A DNA stretch of 64,000 bases, from positions 1 through 64,000 of the forward strand of contig JAEZYS010000025.1 of the NCBI GenBank assembly GCA_023418925.1, written 5' to 3'. Positions 16,017 to 24,967 of this stretch are shown one piece after another; within the stretch, counting starts at the first letter, position 1; each line of letters opens with the position of its first letter. Position numbers and translations under genes: made by a program. The notes beneath the pieces are model-generated. The model had not been told where the DNA came from. It did no database searches and saw only the letters and a list, made by a program, of their open reading frames with translations. This stretch comes from Bacillota bacterium (GTDB lineage Bacteria > Bacillota > Clostridia > Oscillospirales > Ruminococcaceae).

Positions 16017-17351
16017 TCATGTAAGTGCTTGACTTTTCCAATATCCTTTTTTATAAAGAACATAAGATATTGCAGAAGATATAATCCAACCAATCGGCCA
16101 TGCAAGGCTAATGCCTGTAAAACCAAGGAATGGTGTCAGAATATAAGCAAGTACAACTCTTAGCAAAAGGTCACTGAATGTAGTAAACATAAATGCACGC
16201 ATTGCACCGCCACCCCTCAGTACACTATCTGATATAAGCTTTACTGATAGAACTGCATAAAGCGGACAGCAATATTGTATAAACTGACTTCCGACAGCAA
16301 GAACTTCAGGTGTTTTTTCCTTTGAGAACAAGCCAACAAAAAAGCCTGGGAAAAAGAAATACAGAATTACAAACGGTATACAGAAAAGAAGTTCAAGCTT
16401 CATTGCAGCCTTATAGCCCTGAGTGACACGCTCTGGTTTGTTGGCACCTATATTCTGTGCTGTGAATGATGAGGTTGCAGTTGCTATAACTCCGATGCAG
16501 TTTACAGCAAATGTGTTAAGCTTGATAGCAGATCCAAATCCAGCTATTGTAGCATATCCCATTCTGTTTATAATTTTTTGAATGAAAAGTCCGCCCACAG
16601 ATACAAAGCAGCTCTGTATTATACTAGGAACAGCAATCAGGCTGATTGTTTTAAGCGCTTTCCATGTGAAAACCGGAATATGATGATTGAGTTTCATGCC
16701 TCTCAGACGCCTGAACAGTGTAATTACTGAAAGTACACATGAAATACCCTGTGCTATAAAGGTTGCCCATGCAATTCCCGGAACACCCATACCAAATGCT
16801 GTTACAAATACAATGTTAAGAACAACATTGCCGACAGAAGAGGCAATCAGGAAATAAAGTGGAGTTTTTGAATCTCCAAGTGCTGTGAAAATACCTGTGC
16901 ATATATTATATATAAACAAGAAGGAGAATCCTGCTATATATATTGCAAGATATGCTGATGAATCAGCAAAAATATTTTCAGGTGTTTCAAGTGCTTTTAA
17001 CAGAGGATTACATATAATAAGACCTATTATTGTAATAATTACTGAAAAAACAACTGATGATATAAGAGCAGATGAAACAGCATTTTTCATCTTTGCAAAT
17101 TTTTTCGCACCGAAGTACTGTGAAATTACAACAGCACAGCCCGCATTTGACCCGTTTGCAAAGCTCATGAAAATCATGGTAATCTGATACGACGCGCTTA
17201 CAGCTGAAAGTGCATTGTCATCTATAAATTGTCCTGCAATGATACTGTCACAAACGTTGTACATCTGCTGAAAAATAATACTGATAACCATTGGAAGTGC
17301 AAATTTCCACAATACTTTTTCAGGAGGATCTTTTGTTAAGTCCGTAATCAA
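16017..17351 (-). CDS. MATE-family efflux transporter
   Basis: A 444-residue multidrug and toxin extrusion protein with about twelve membrane helices. It exports cationic or other small molecules using a Na+ or H+ gradient. Seen: the start region PPEKVLWKFALPMVISIIFQ, FQQMYNVCDSIIAGQF in helix 1-2 and a matching second half (AVPSIIQSCFVSVGGLFIQ). The start is TTG 17351 behind GGGTGG. A promoter sits at 17402-17430. It is co-transcribed with the amidohydrolase. Confidence 0.92.
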   Translation of the reverse strand: MITDLTKDPPEKVLWKFALPMVISIIFQQMYNVCDSIIAGQFIDDNALSAVSASYQITMIFMSFANGSNAGCAVVISQYFGAKKFAKMKNAVSSALISSVVFSVIITIIGLIICNPLLKALETPENIFADSSAYLAIYIAGFSFLFIYNICTGIFTALGDSKTPLYFLIASSVGNVVLNIVFVTAFGMGVPGIAWATFIAQGISCVLSVITLFRRLRGMKLNHHIPVFTWKALKTISLIAVPSIIQSCFVSVGGLFIQKIINRMGYATIAGFGSAIKLNTFAVNCIGVIATATSSFTAQNIGANKPERVTQGYKAAMKLELLFCIPFVILYFFFPGFFVGLFSKEKTPEVLAVGSQFIQYCCPLYAVLSVKLISDSVLRGGGAMRAFMFTTFSDLLLRVVLAYILTPFLGFTGISLAWPIGWIISSAISYVLYKKGYWKSQALT

Positions 17352-17401
17352 ATAACCACCCTTTTCTAGTACATAAATTTTTATTAATAGTACACTAAAT
17401 T

Positions 17402-17430
17402 ATTATAATACATTTATGTATATATTACAA
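17402..17430 (-). promoter_or_regulatory. Promoter of the MATE gene
   Basis: On the minus strand, TTGTAA (17425-17430), a 17-base spacer and TATAAT (17402-17407). Confidence 0.6.
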
Positions 17431-17472
17431 TTACGAAAGTGACAAAATAGGATATCATGTAACAGCGGTTAT

Positions 17473-17501
17473 TTGACAAATACTAATATAGTCTATATAA
17501 T
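17473..17501 (+). promoter_or_regulatory. Promoter of the DUF1294 gene
   Basis: TTGACA (17473-17478), a 17-base spacer and TATAAT (17496-17501): a perfect sigma-A consensus, about 30 bases before the TTG start. Confidence 0.75.
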
Positions 17502-17532
17502 TATAACAGATTTTGAAAGGGAAGTGCCATAA

Positions 17533-17856
17533 TTGGGGAATTTACTTGCGGATAAAAAGTTGTTGGAAATACTTTTTATATTGTTGTTTTATGTGATAAT
17601 AATAAATGCAGCAGGCTTTATTCTAGCTGCTGCAGATAAATCAAAGGCTATAAAGGGGAAACGGAGAGTTTCTGAAAAGTCATTGTTTCTTGCTGCTGGC
17701 TTTGGCGGAGCAGTCGGAATGTACATATCAATGCTTATATTCAGGCATAAAACAAAACATAAGAGGTTTATGATTGGTATACCTCTTATTATTATTGTTC
17801 ATATAGTTATAATAGTAGCGTTATACAGGTATTTCCTTTTGCCAGCGGGTCAGTAA
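17533..17856 (+). CDS. DUF1294 membrane protein
   Basis: A small 107-residue membrane protein with three predicted helices (about 12-33, 50-70, 83-103). The DUF1294 hallmark is visible: basic AADKSKAIKGKRRVSEK, then FGGAVGMYISMLIFRHKTKH. Function unknown; cousins are fused to cold-shock domains in other bacteria. TTG start with GAAAGGGA 11 bases upstream. Its last 50 bases overlap the 3' end of the converging DUF6512 gene. Confidence 0.8.
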   Translation: MGNLLADKKLLEILFILLFYVIIINAAGFILAAADKSKAIKGKRRVSEKSLFLAAGFGGAVGMYISMLIFRHKTKHKRFMIGIPLIIIVHIVIIVALYRYFLLPAGQ

Positions 17857-18337
17857 AAAGGCTTCCTTGGGGTGGATAAACTGTAAAAATAAAAAACATA
17901 ATAGTAATTAAGAATATAATTGTGATGCCTTTCTTGTTGGATGAATTTTCATTTGGTATTTCAGATAACCCGAAAATGTACATAAGTACATTGCTTATTA
18001 CAAAAATAATAATATCAGCAAATAAAAAATTTCTGCCTGCAATAGCTGTGTATGTATAGAACATTGCAAGAAGCGAGAGTATTCCAAGAATAACGGCAAA
18101 AGCTTTTACTGTGAAAAAACCTGTATATTTATTTCCAATAATATAGTATTCCACTACAGCATATAATATAAAAGGGATGAACAGTAGTTTGAGGTGTTCC
18201 CAAACGCTTTCATTAATAGGTGCAAACAAAGCGATAATGTCGTTGCAGCCAGACCATTTATAGACAAAATGCAGAACTGTACCTGCAATTAATCCGAAAA
18301 CCAGACCAACAGTCTCGGCAATAACAAGTTTTTTCAA
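17807..18337 (-). CDS. DUF6512-like membrane protein
   Basis: A membrane protein of about 176 residues with five or six helices. The motif INESVWEHLKLLFIPF in the first loop is what I remember for DUF6512. Function unknown. ATG 18346 touches the GAAAGGA site, so the in-frame TTG at 18337 (spacing 8) is the likelier start. It converges on and overlaps the DUF1294 gene by 50 bases, with no terminator between them. Any regulation would be by transcript interference; this is inference. Confidence 0.7.
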   Translation of the reverse strand: MKKLVIAETVGLVFGLIAGTVLHFVYKWSGCNDIIALFAPINESVWEHLKLLFIPFILYAVVEYYIIGNKYTGFFTVKAFAVILGILSLLAMFYTYTAIAGRNFLFADIIIFVISNVLMYIFGLSEIPNENSSNKKGITIIFLITIMFFIFTVYPPQGSLFTDPLAKGNTCITLLL

Positions 18338-18523
18338 AATAATCATCCTTTCTGAATTCTTATAATCTTTAGCAATTCAGGACAGCGTTCCGAGGAAATA
18401 AAACCTTACCTCATATCAGTATATGTTTTATACTATATAAAATGTTAATAATACTGCTGCATAATAAAATTTCTGATAAATGGCTCAAAGCTTTTAAAAT
18501 ATAAATCTTTTTTGTGAAATTGC

Positions 18524-18551
18524 TTGCAATTTATTTTTTATGTGGTATACT
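18524..18551 (+). promoter_or_regulatory. Promoter of the rimP-nusA-infB operon
   Basis: TTGCAA (18524-18529), a 16-base spacer and TATACT (18546-18551). It lies in the 305-base gap after DUF6512; the rest of that gap (18338-18523) is AT-rich with no gene seen. Confidence 0.6.
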
Positions 18552-18577
18552 TTATTGTAGTACTTAATATCTTTGGT

Positions 18578-18603
18578 AAAAGATCGGAGCAATCCGGTCT
18601 TTT
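18578..18603 (+). promoter_or_regulatory. Leader hairpin before rimP
   Basis: AAAAGATCGGA pairs with TCCGGTCTTTT (one wobble, loop GCAA). It stands in the roughly 85-base leader and is followed by TTTTGTGTTTG. It resembles a weak terminator and could attenuate the operon, which encodes NusA itself; this is inference. Confidence 0.45.
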
Positions 18604-18642
18604 GTGTTTGTATAAAGGTGTTTTGAAAACGGAGGTTAGTTA

Positions 18643-19140
18643 ATGGCAAATAATAAAGGCGGAAATACTGTACAGATGGCTTATGAAATTGCGAAGCCAG
18701 CTGCTGATGAACTTGGTCTTTCGCTCTGGGATGTAGCTTTTGAAAAAGAAGGTGCTTACTGGTATCTGAGGGTTCTGGTTGATAAGCCGGGTGATTCACT
18801 TTGTATGGATGACTGCGAGACGCTTTCAAGAATTCTTTCAAAAAAACTTGATGAAAAAGATCCTATTGATCAGGGTTATATTCTTGAAGTTGGTTCGCCG
18901 GGACTTGGGCGACAGCTTAAAAGGAAAGAGCATTTTGAGGAATATCTTGAATGTCCGGTAAGAATCAGATATATCAGGGAAACAGACGGACAGAAGGAGT
19001 TCATTGCAATAATTAAATCCTTTAACGGTGATACACTTTCGGTTCTTACTGAAGAGGGTGAAAAGGATGTTGTTCTTGCAGAAACAGCTTTTATTAAGCT
19101 TTATGATGATGAAGATCTCTTTAATGAAGATAATGAATAA
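18643..19140 (+). CDS. rimP: Ribosome maturation factor RimP
   Basis: It assists late 30S assembly, including S12 binding. The 165-residue protein has the usual two domains: an N-terminal alpha/beta part (LGLSLWDVAFEKEG, LRVLVDKPG, then DDCETLSRILSKKLD, LEVGSPGLGRQLKRKEHF) and a C-terminal SH3-like barrel (CPVRIRYI). Start ATG with GGAGGTTAG. It opens the conserved nusA/infB operon. Confidence 0.93.
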   Translation: MANNKGGNTVQMAYEIAKPAADELGLSLWDVAFEKEGAYWYLRVLVDKPGDSLCMDDCETLSRILSKKLDEKDPIDQGYILEVGSPGLGRQLKRKEHFEEYLECPVRIRYIRETDGQKEFIAIIKSFNGDTLSVLTEEGEKDVVLAETAFIKLYDDEDLFNEDNE

Positions 19141-19186
19141 TAATTAATATTATGCGTAATACCGCAATTAGGAGGAGTCAGAAAAA

Positions 19187-20233
19187 ATGAGCAAGGCATT
19201 ATTTGAAGCACTTGAGCTTCTCGAAAAAGAGAACGGCATCCCAATGAATATGCTTGTTGATAAAATCAAGCAGGGAATATTGAAGGCAGTAAGAAGGGAA
19301 TATCCTGACTGTGATGATTTCAGCGTTGAAATTGATCCACAGAGAAATAAGTTCGAAGTTGCAATCATGAGAACAGTTGTCGAGGATGAACCTATTGACA
19401 TGAATGAGATTAACATTGATGAGGCAAAAACATTTGCAAAGGGCTGTGCAGCGGGAGATGTTGTTCCTTATCAGCTTTCAACAGCTCAGTTCGGCCGTGT
19501 TGCTGCAATGTATGCAAAGCAGTCAATACGCCATGACATAAAGGAATTTGAAAAGGAAAAGCTTATAGCTCAGTACAAGGATAAGGAACATGAAATTGTT
19601 ACTGCGATAGTACAGAAGGTTGAACCTGCAACCGGAAATGCTACATTGACAATTGATAAAAACGAAGTTTATCTTTTCAGAAATGAGCAGATTCCGGGAG
19701 AGGTCCTCAAGGAAGGTACATCCATCAAGGTTTATGTTGTCGGAATAATTAATCCTGACAGAAAGCCTGTTGTAAAGATTTCAAGAACACATAAGGATCT
19801 TGTTAAGAGACTGTTCGAGCTTGAAATTCCTGAAATTTACGACGGAACAGTTGAAATCAAGTCTATTTCAAGAGAAGCAGGTTCAAGAACAAAGATTGCT
19901 GTTTATTCAAAAGATCCGAACGTTGATCCTGTAGGAGCATGTATCGGACCTAAGCATTCAAGAATCAGCAAGATTGTTGATGAGCTTAACGGTGAGAAAA
20001 TCGACATAATTGTTTACAATGAAGATCCTGCAGTATTTATTGCTCAGGCACTTGCACCAGCCGATGTCATCAGCGTTTCAATTAATGAGGGTGATGAAAG
20101 AACATGCTCCGTTATTGTTCCTAACAACCAGCTTTCACTTGCTATCGGCAATAAGGGACAGAATGCAAAGCTTGCAGCAAGACTTACAGGATATAAGATC
20201 GATATTAACCCTGAAAATGCAGTAAGCGAATAA
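19187..20233 (+). CDS. nusA: Transcription termination/antitermination factor NusA
   Basis: It binds RNA polymerase and nascent RNA to control pausing and termination. The 348 residues comprise an N-terminal polymerase-binding domain (about 1-125), an S1 domain (about 135-200) and two KH domains (about 230-345; DPVGACIGPKHSRI, LAIGNKGQNAKLAARLTG). It lacks the acidic C-terminal repeats of E. coli NusA, as is normal in Firmicutes. GGAGGAG site. Confidence 0.95.
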   Translation: MSKALFEALELLEKENGIPMNMLVDKIKQGILKAVRREYPDCDDFSVEIDPQRNKFEVAIMRTVVEDEPIDMNEINIDEAKTFAKGCAAGDVVPYQLSTAQFGRVAAMYAKQSIRHDIKEFEKEKLIAQYKDKEHEIVTAIVQKVEPATGNATLTIDKNEVYLFRNEQIPGEVLKEGTSIKVYVVGIINPDRKPVVKISRTHKDLVKRLFELEIPEIYDGTVEIKSISREAGSRTKIAVYSKDPNVDPVGACIGPKHSRISKIVDELNGEKIDIIVYNEDPAVFIAQALAPADVISVSINEGDERTCSVIVPNNQLSLAIGNKGQNAKLAARLTGYKIDINPENAVSE

Positions 20234-20265
20234 AAGCCTTACAGCAGAAGTCAAGGAGGAATAGT

Positions 20266-20538
20266 ATGGCAGGTGTAAAAAAAATTCCTATGCGTATGTG
20301 TCTCGGATGTGGGGAAATGAAGGCTAAAAAAGAGCTTATAAGAGTAGTAAAATCACCTGAGGGAGAAATTTCCCTTGATCTTACCGGAAAAAAATCCGGA
20401 CGCGGAGCATATATTTGCAGGTCTGCCGAATGCTTTGCAAAGGCACGCAAGGCAAGACGCTTTGAAAAAACTTTTTCATGCATGATAACAGAAGAGGTAT
20501 ATGACAGCATGGAAAAGGAGCTGGCAGACAATGAATAA
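20266..20538 (+). CDS. rnpM: YlxR / RnpM family RNA-binding protein
   Basis: A 90-residue protein of the DUF448 family between nusA and the L7Ae-like gene, its standard position. Seen: RMCLGCGEMKAKKELIRVV and GRGAYICRSAECF. Recent work in B. subtilis shows this family binds and modulates RNase P; it is of note that rnpB also lies in this window at 44891. GGAGGAA site. It overlaps the next gene by 8 bases. Confidence 0.9.
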   Translation: MAGVKKIPMRMCLGCGEMKAKKELIRVVKSPEGEISLDLTGKKSGRGAYICRSAECFAKARKARRFEKTFSCMITEEVYDSMEKELADNE

Positions 20539-20833
20539 ATATCTGAATCTTCTCACAATTTGCAAAAAAGCAGGAAAGCTTGCGACAGGCTTTGATCCTG
20601 CTAAGGAGGCAGTTGACAAGGGTAAAGCAAAATTGATACTCCTTGCCTCCGACCTTTCTTCCAAAACAGAAAAGGAAATACGTTTTATTGCGGAAAAGAA
20701 AGCGGTAACGGTTATGAAAACCTCTCTGACACTGGATGAATATTATTTTGGTTTAGGAAAAAAAGCCGGAGTTTTTGCAGTTTGTGATGATGGTTTTGCA
20801 GTAAGTTTGTCAGGCCTTGTGTCAGACAAATAA
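20531..20833 (+). CDS. L7Ae-like ribosomal protein (YlxQ/RplGA type)
   Basis: A 100-residue RNA-binding protein of the L7Ae/L30e/Gadd45 fold (LLTICKKAGKLATGFDPAKE, LILLASDLS, LGKKAGVFAVCDDGFA). Homologues are thought to bind kink-turns. ATG 20531 overlaps the end of rnpM; the site GGAG lies within rnpM. Function in the ribosome is not settled. Confidence 0.88.
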   Translation: MNKYLNLLTICKKAGKLATGFDPAKEAVDKGKAKLILLASDLSSKTEKEIRFIAEKKAVTVMKTSLTLDEYYFGLGKKAGVFAVCDDGFAVSLSGLVSDK

Positions 20834-20865
20834 GAACAACTTAATAATTGGAGGATATAAAGCCT

Positions 20866-23493
20866 ATGAGTACAAAACAGCAGAATAAGCAGAAGCTGAA
20901 TGAACTGGCAAAGGATCTTAATATATCAAATCAGGAAATTATAAATTTAGTAAAAGATAAGTTTGATACAGTCAAGAAACCAACAGCAAGCCTTGCTTCT
21001 GATGAAGTAAATATAATTCTTGAACATTATACACAGGAAAATCAGGTTAGTGATTTCAATGGGTATTTTGCTGCACGAAATGAGCCAAAAACACAGGTCA
21101 AGGAAGATAAGCCTAAGCAAGAACCAAAGGAACAGCCTAAAAAGGATGCTAAGGAAAATACAGCAGAGAATAAGCCTGCTGCAAAGCCTGAAGTAAAAGC
21201 TGTTCCTAAACAGGCAAACGCTCCTGTTGAAGGCAAGGTAAGGGAAGAGTCAAAACCTGTTCAGAAACCACAGCCGGCTCCTGCTGCTCAGCCAAGAAAG
21301 CAGGCTGCACCTGTACAGAAGAACGTTAAGAATACACAGAAGTCTGCAGTTGAAAGATTTAATCAGCAGATTCAGAAGTCTAATGATCAGAAAAACAAGC
21401 CTGTTAATAATGCTCCTGTAAAGTCACAAAATAATAATGATAATGCCAAGGCACAGCCAATAAAGACAAGACTTAATGCAGGCATGGCTGATAAGTCTGC
21501 TGTAAATGATAATAAAATTCATACTGTAGACACAAGAGGTTCTTATGTAGAAATTGATAAGTACAACGAAAAGTATGAAAACATTGCTCCTTCACAGAGT
21601 AGTGGTAAACACAAGGATAATTTTACAAAAAAACAAAAGCTTACTCAAAAGTCTGCTCAGCGTAATAAGCAGCAGTACAGCAATAAAAAGGAAACAGAAA
21701 CTGAAAAGCTTAGAAGACTTGAACTTGAACGTGCAAGAAAGCAGCAGCTCAAGGTTCTTATTCCTGATGAAATCGTTGTTTCAGAGCTTGCTACACGTCT
21801 TAAGGTTACTGCAACAGACGTTATTAAGAAGCTTATGGGTCTCGGCGAAATGTGTACAATCAATCAGGTAATTGATTTTGATACTGCAAGCTTAGTGGCA
21901 GAAGAACTTGGTGCTAAGGTTGAAAAGGAAGTTATTGTTACCATTGAAGAAAGACTTATTGACCATTCAGACGATGATGGTGAGGGTGTTGAACGTGCTC
22001 CTGTTGTTGTAGTAATGGGTCACGTTGACCATGGTAAGACTTCACTTCTTGATAGAATCAGAAATGCAAAAGTTACAGCATCTGAAGCCGGCGGTATTAC
22101 ACAGCATATCGGTGCTTACAGGGTATTATGCAACGGAAAGGAAATTACATTCCTTGATACTCCTGGACATGAAGCATTTACATCAATGCGTGCAAGAGGT
22201 GCATCCATCACAGATATTGCTATCCTTGTTGTAGCTGCTGATGACGGTATCATGCCTCAGACGGTTGAAGCTATCAACCACGCTAAGGCAGCAGGTGTAA
22301 CAATTATTGTTGCAATAAATAAAATGGACAAGGAAAGTGCTAATCCTGATAACATTAAACAGCAGCTTACAGAGTATAATCTTGTAGTAGAAGAATGGGG
22401 CGGTGACGTTATCTGCGTTCCTGTTTCAGCTAAGACAGGTGATGGTATAAACGAACTTCTTGAAAACGTTCTTCTTGTTGCTGAAGTTGCTGAATACAAA
22501 GCTAACCCTAACAGACTTGCAAAGGGTACTGTTATTGAAGCAAGACTTGACAAGGGTCGTGGACCAATCGCAACAATTCTCGTTCAGAATGGTACTCTCC
22601 ATACAGGTGATGTCATTATTGCCGGTACTGCTGTAGGCAGAGTAAGAGTTATGACAAACGATAAGGGACAGATTGTAACAGAAGCAGGACCATCATATCC
22701 AGTTGAAATTACAGGTCTTGCAGAAGTTCCGTCCGCAGGAGATATTTTTAACGCAGTTGAAGATGAAAGACTTGCAAGAGAACTTGTTGACCAGAGAAAG
22801 CATGAAGCTAAGCAGGAACAGTTCAGCCAGTATCAGAAAGTTACTCTTGATAACTTGTTCAGCCAGATTGAGCTTGGTGAAATCAAGGAACTTCCTATTA
22901 TAGTAAAAGCTGACGTACAGGGTTCTGTTGAAGCAGTAAAGCAGTCACTTGAAAAGATTTCAAACAATGAAGTAAGAGTTAAGGTTATTCACGGTGCTGT
23001 TGGCGCTGTATCAGAAAGTGACGTTATGCTTGCAAACGCATCAAATGCAATCATTGTAGGATTCAATGTCCGTCCTGACCCTGTTGCAGCTGAAAGTGCA
23101 GCAAGAGAAGGCGTTGATATAAGACTTTACAGAATTATCTATGATGCAATTGAAGAAATTACAACTGCTATGAAGGGTATGCTTGCTCCTAAGTTCAGAG
23201 AAAATGCAATGGGACGTATTGAAGTTAGACAGGTATATAAGATTACAAACGTCGGTACAGTTTCAGGTGCTTATGTACTAAGCGGTAAGGTTACAAGAGC
23301 ATGTCTGATAAGAGTTGTCCGTGATGGTATCGTTATTTCAGAAGATAAGATGTCAAGCCTTAAGAGATTCAAGGATGATGTTAAGGAAGTTGCAGAAGGA
23401 TACGAGTGCGGTATCACACTTGAAAAGTTCAGCGATGTCAAGGAAGGCGATATCTTTGAAGCTTTCATTATGGAAGAATACAGAGCAGACTAA
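20866..23493 (+). CDS. infB: Translation initiation factor IF-2
   Basis: The GTPase that brings initiator tRNA to the 30S subunit. 875 residues: N-terminal IF2N helical domain, a long Lys/Gln/Pro-rich linker (about 65-260), a second IF2N, then the G domain with GHVDHGKTSLLD, DTPGHEAF, NKMD and the downstream C1-C2 domains. The start is ATG 20866 after GGAGGAT. The disordered linker is long but usual for clostridia. Confidence 0.96.
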   Translation: MSTKQQNKQKLNELAKDLNISNQEIINLVKDKFDTVKKPTASLASDEVNIILEHYTQENQVSDFNGYFAARNEPKTQVKEDKPKQEPKEQPKKDAKENTAENKPAAKPEVKAVPKQANAPVEGKVREESKPVQKPQPAPAAQPRKQAAPVQKNVKNTQKSAVERFNQQIQKSNDQKNKPVNNAPVKSQNNNDNAKAQPIKTRLNAGMADKSAVNDNKIHTVDTRGSYVEIDKYNEKYENIAPSQSSGKHKDNFTKKQKLTQKSAQRNKQQYSNKKETETEKLRRLELERARKQQLKVLIPDEIVVSELATRLKVTATDVIKKLMGLGEMCTINQVIDFDTASLVAEELGAKVEKEVIVTIEERLIDHSDDDGEGVERAPVVVVMGHVDHGKTSLLDRIRNAKVTASEAGGITQHIGAYRVLCNGKEITFLDTPGHEAFTSMRARGASITDIAILVVAADDGIMPQTVEAINHAKAAGVTIIVAINKMDKESANPDNIKQQLTEYNLVVEEWGGDVICVPVSAKTGDGINELLENVLLVAEVAEYKANPNRLAKGTVIEARLDKGRGPIATILVQNGTLHTGDVIIAGTAVGRVRVMTNDKGQIVTEAGPSYPVEITGLAEVPSAGDIFNAVEDERLARELVDQRKHEAKQEQFSQYQKVTLDNLFSQIELGEIKELPIIVKADVQGSVEAVKQSLEKISNNEVRVKVIHGAVGAVSESDVMLANASNAIIVGFNVRPDPVAAESAAREGVDIRLYRIIYDAIEEITTAMKGMLAPKFRENAMGRIEVRQVYKITNVGTVSGAYVLSGKVTRACLIRVVRDGIVISEDKMSSLKRFKDDVKEVAEGYECGITLEKFSDVKEGDIFEAFIMEEYRAD

Positions 23494-23510
23494 TTAATAG
23501 TCTGATGATT

Positions 23511-23543
23511 TGCGGGTATTGTCATTAATATGACAATACCGCA
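23511..23543 (+). other. Strong intergenic hairpin between infB and rbfA
   Basis: TGCGGGTATTGTCAT pairs with ATGACAATACCGCA with one bulged G and a 4-base loop. No T-run follows, so it is more likely an mRNA stability or processing element than a terminator. Confidence 0.55.
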
Positions 23544-23607
23544 GCTATCTGCAGAATGACGGGGTAATGCACCTTGTTGAAAATATATCTTAAAGGAGGG
23601 CCCGGTT

Positions 23608-23979
23608 ATGCCTAATTTCAAAAACGGACGTTTGTCAGAGGATATTAAAAGAGAAATTTCTGCTCTTATGAGAGATGAAATCAAAGATCCGAGAGTAAAC
23701 GGAGGATTGATTTCCGTTGTTCGTACAGAACTTTCAGGTGATAAATCTCACTGCAAAGTGTTCATTTCAAGCCTCGACGGAATTGATTCTGCAAAGTCTG
23801 CGGTAAAGGGATTTGAAAGTGCATCAGGATATATCAAAAGGGAAATTTCAAACAGGCTTCATATCAGAAAATGCCCTGAACTGAAATTTATTGCAGATGA
23901 TTCAATTGAACATTCCGCTGAAATTGCTAAAATGCTGGGCGGTATTGATAAGAAAGTTGACAGTGAGGAATCAGAGTAA
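23608..23979 (+). CDS. rbfA: Ribosome-binding factor A
   Basis: A 123-residue KH-like 30S maturation factor. Seen: LSEDIKREISALMRDEIKDPRV at the start, VFISSLDG, and LRIRKCPEL-like RLHIRKCPELKFIADDSIEH. GGAGGGC site. It follows infB in the usual order, after a hairpin at 23511-23543. Confidence 0.93.
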   Translation: MPNFKNGRLSEDIKREISALMRDEIKDPRVNGGLISVVRTELSGDKSHCKVFISSLDGIDSAKSAVKGFESASGYIKREISNRLHIRKCPELKFIADDSIEHSAEIAKMLGGIDKKVDSEESE

Positions 23980-24001
23980 CTTCCGGAGAGTGATTTAAAA
24001 A

Positions 24002-24967
24002 ATGCAGATGAATTTAAAAGAAGCAGCAGAGTATTTAAAAAAATGTAATGATGTACTGATTCTGACACATCAGAGCCCTGACGGTGACACATTCGGAAGT
24101 GCATTTGCACTTTGCAGAGTGCTTCGGAGTATGGGTAAGAATGCAAATGTGCTTTGCTCAGATGAATTCCCAAAAAGATATGATTTTATGTACAAGGACT
24201 ATGTTCCGCAGAAGTTTAGTCCGCAGACAATTATTGCTGTGGATGTTGCAGATAAAAAATTACTTGGCAAGAAGCTTGCTCAGTACGGCGACTATGTGAA
24301 CCTTTGTATTGATCATCACTTTTCAAATATGCGCTACGCTGAAAATCTTCTTCTTGACGGGAATGCTTCAGCAACATGTGAATTGATGTATGAACTGTTT
24401 TCTGAAATGGGTGCAGAGATTAATAAAGAAACAGCAGACTGCATTTATACAGGAATAGCAACAGATACAGGATGCTTTAAGTATGACAATACAACACAGA
24501 GAGCTCATATAATTGCTTCAGAACTGATGGAGTACAATGTAAGTTTTGCATGGATAAACCGTAGAATGTTTGATGTAAAGAGCAAGGAAAGGCTGAGGAT
24601 TGAACAGTTTGTTACTGCAAATATGGAGTTGTATCTCGATGAAAGATGTGCTCTTATTGCAATTACTGATGATATTATTCAGCAAATCGGTGTTGCTCCT
24701 GAGGAATTTGAGGGGCTTGCATCAATGACATTACAGCTTGAAGGTGTTGAAGTCGGAGTTACAATGAAAGAACGTGAAAAGGGCAAGTTTAAGGTATCAA
24801 TGCGTTCAGCTTCCGATGTTGATGTTTCAGAAATATGCAGTCAGCTTGGTGGCGGTGGTCATATCAAGGCTGCAGGTTGTATGGTTGAAGCCACTGAAGA
24901 GCAGGCAAAAATTCAAATTCTTCGAGCTGTTGCTCCTGCTTTAGGTATGGACGTATGGACGGTTTAA
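24002..24967 (+). CDS. nrnA: DHH-family nanoRNase / pAp phosphatase NrnA
   Basis: It degrades 2-5 nt RNAs from the 5' end and dephosphorylates pAp. 321 residues with a DHH domain (His23, Asp27, Asp29 in THQSPDGDT; DVAD; CIDHHFSN) and a C-terminal DHHA1 domain ending in SQLGGGGHIKAAG. The stop overlaps the truB start by 13 bases, implying coupled translation. Confidence 0.93.
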   Translation: MQMNLKEAAEYLKKCNDVLILTHQSPDGDTFGSAFALCRVLRSMGKNANVLCSDEFPKRYDFMYKDYVPQKFSPQTIIAVDVADKKLLGKKLAQYGDYVNLCIDHHFSNMRYAENLLLDGNASATCELMYELFSEMGAEINKETADCIYTGIATDTGCFKYDNTTQRAHIIASELMEYNVSFAWINRRMFDVKSKERLRIEQFVTANMELYLDERCALIAITDDIIQQIGVAPEEFEGLASMTLQLEGVEVGVTMKEREKGKFKVSMRSASDVDVSEICSQLGGGGHIKAAGCMVEATEEQAKIQILRAVAPALGMDVWTV

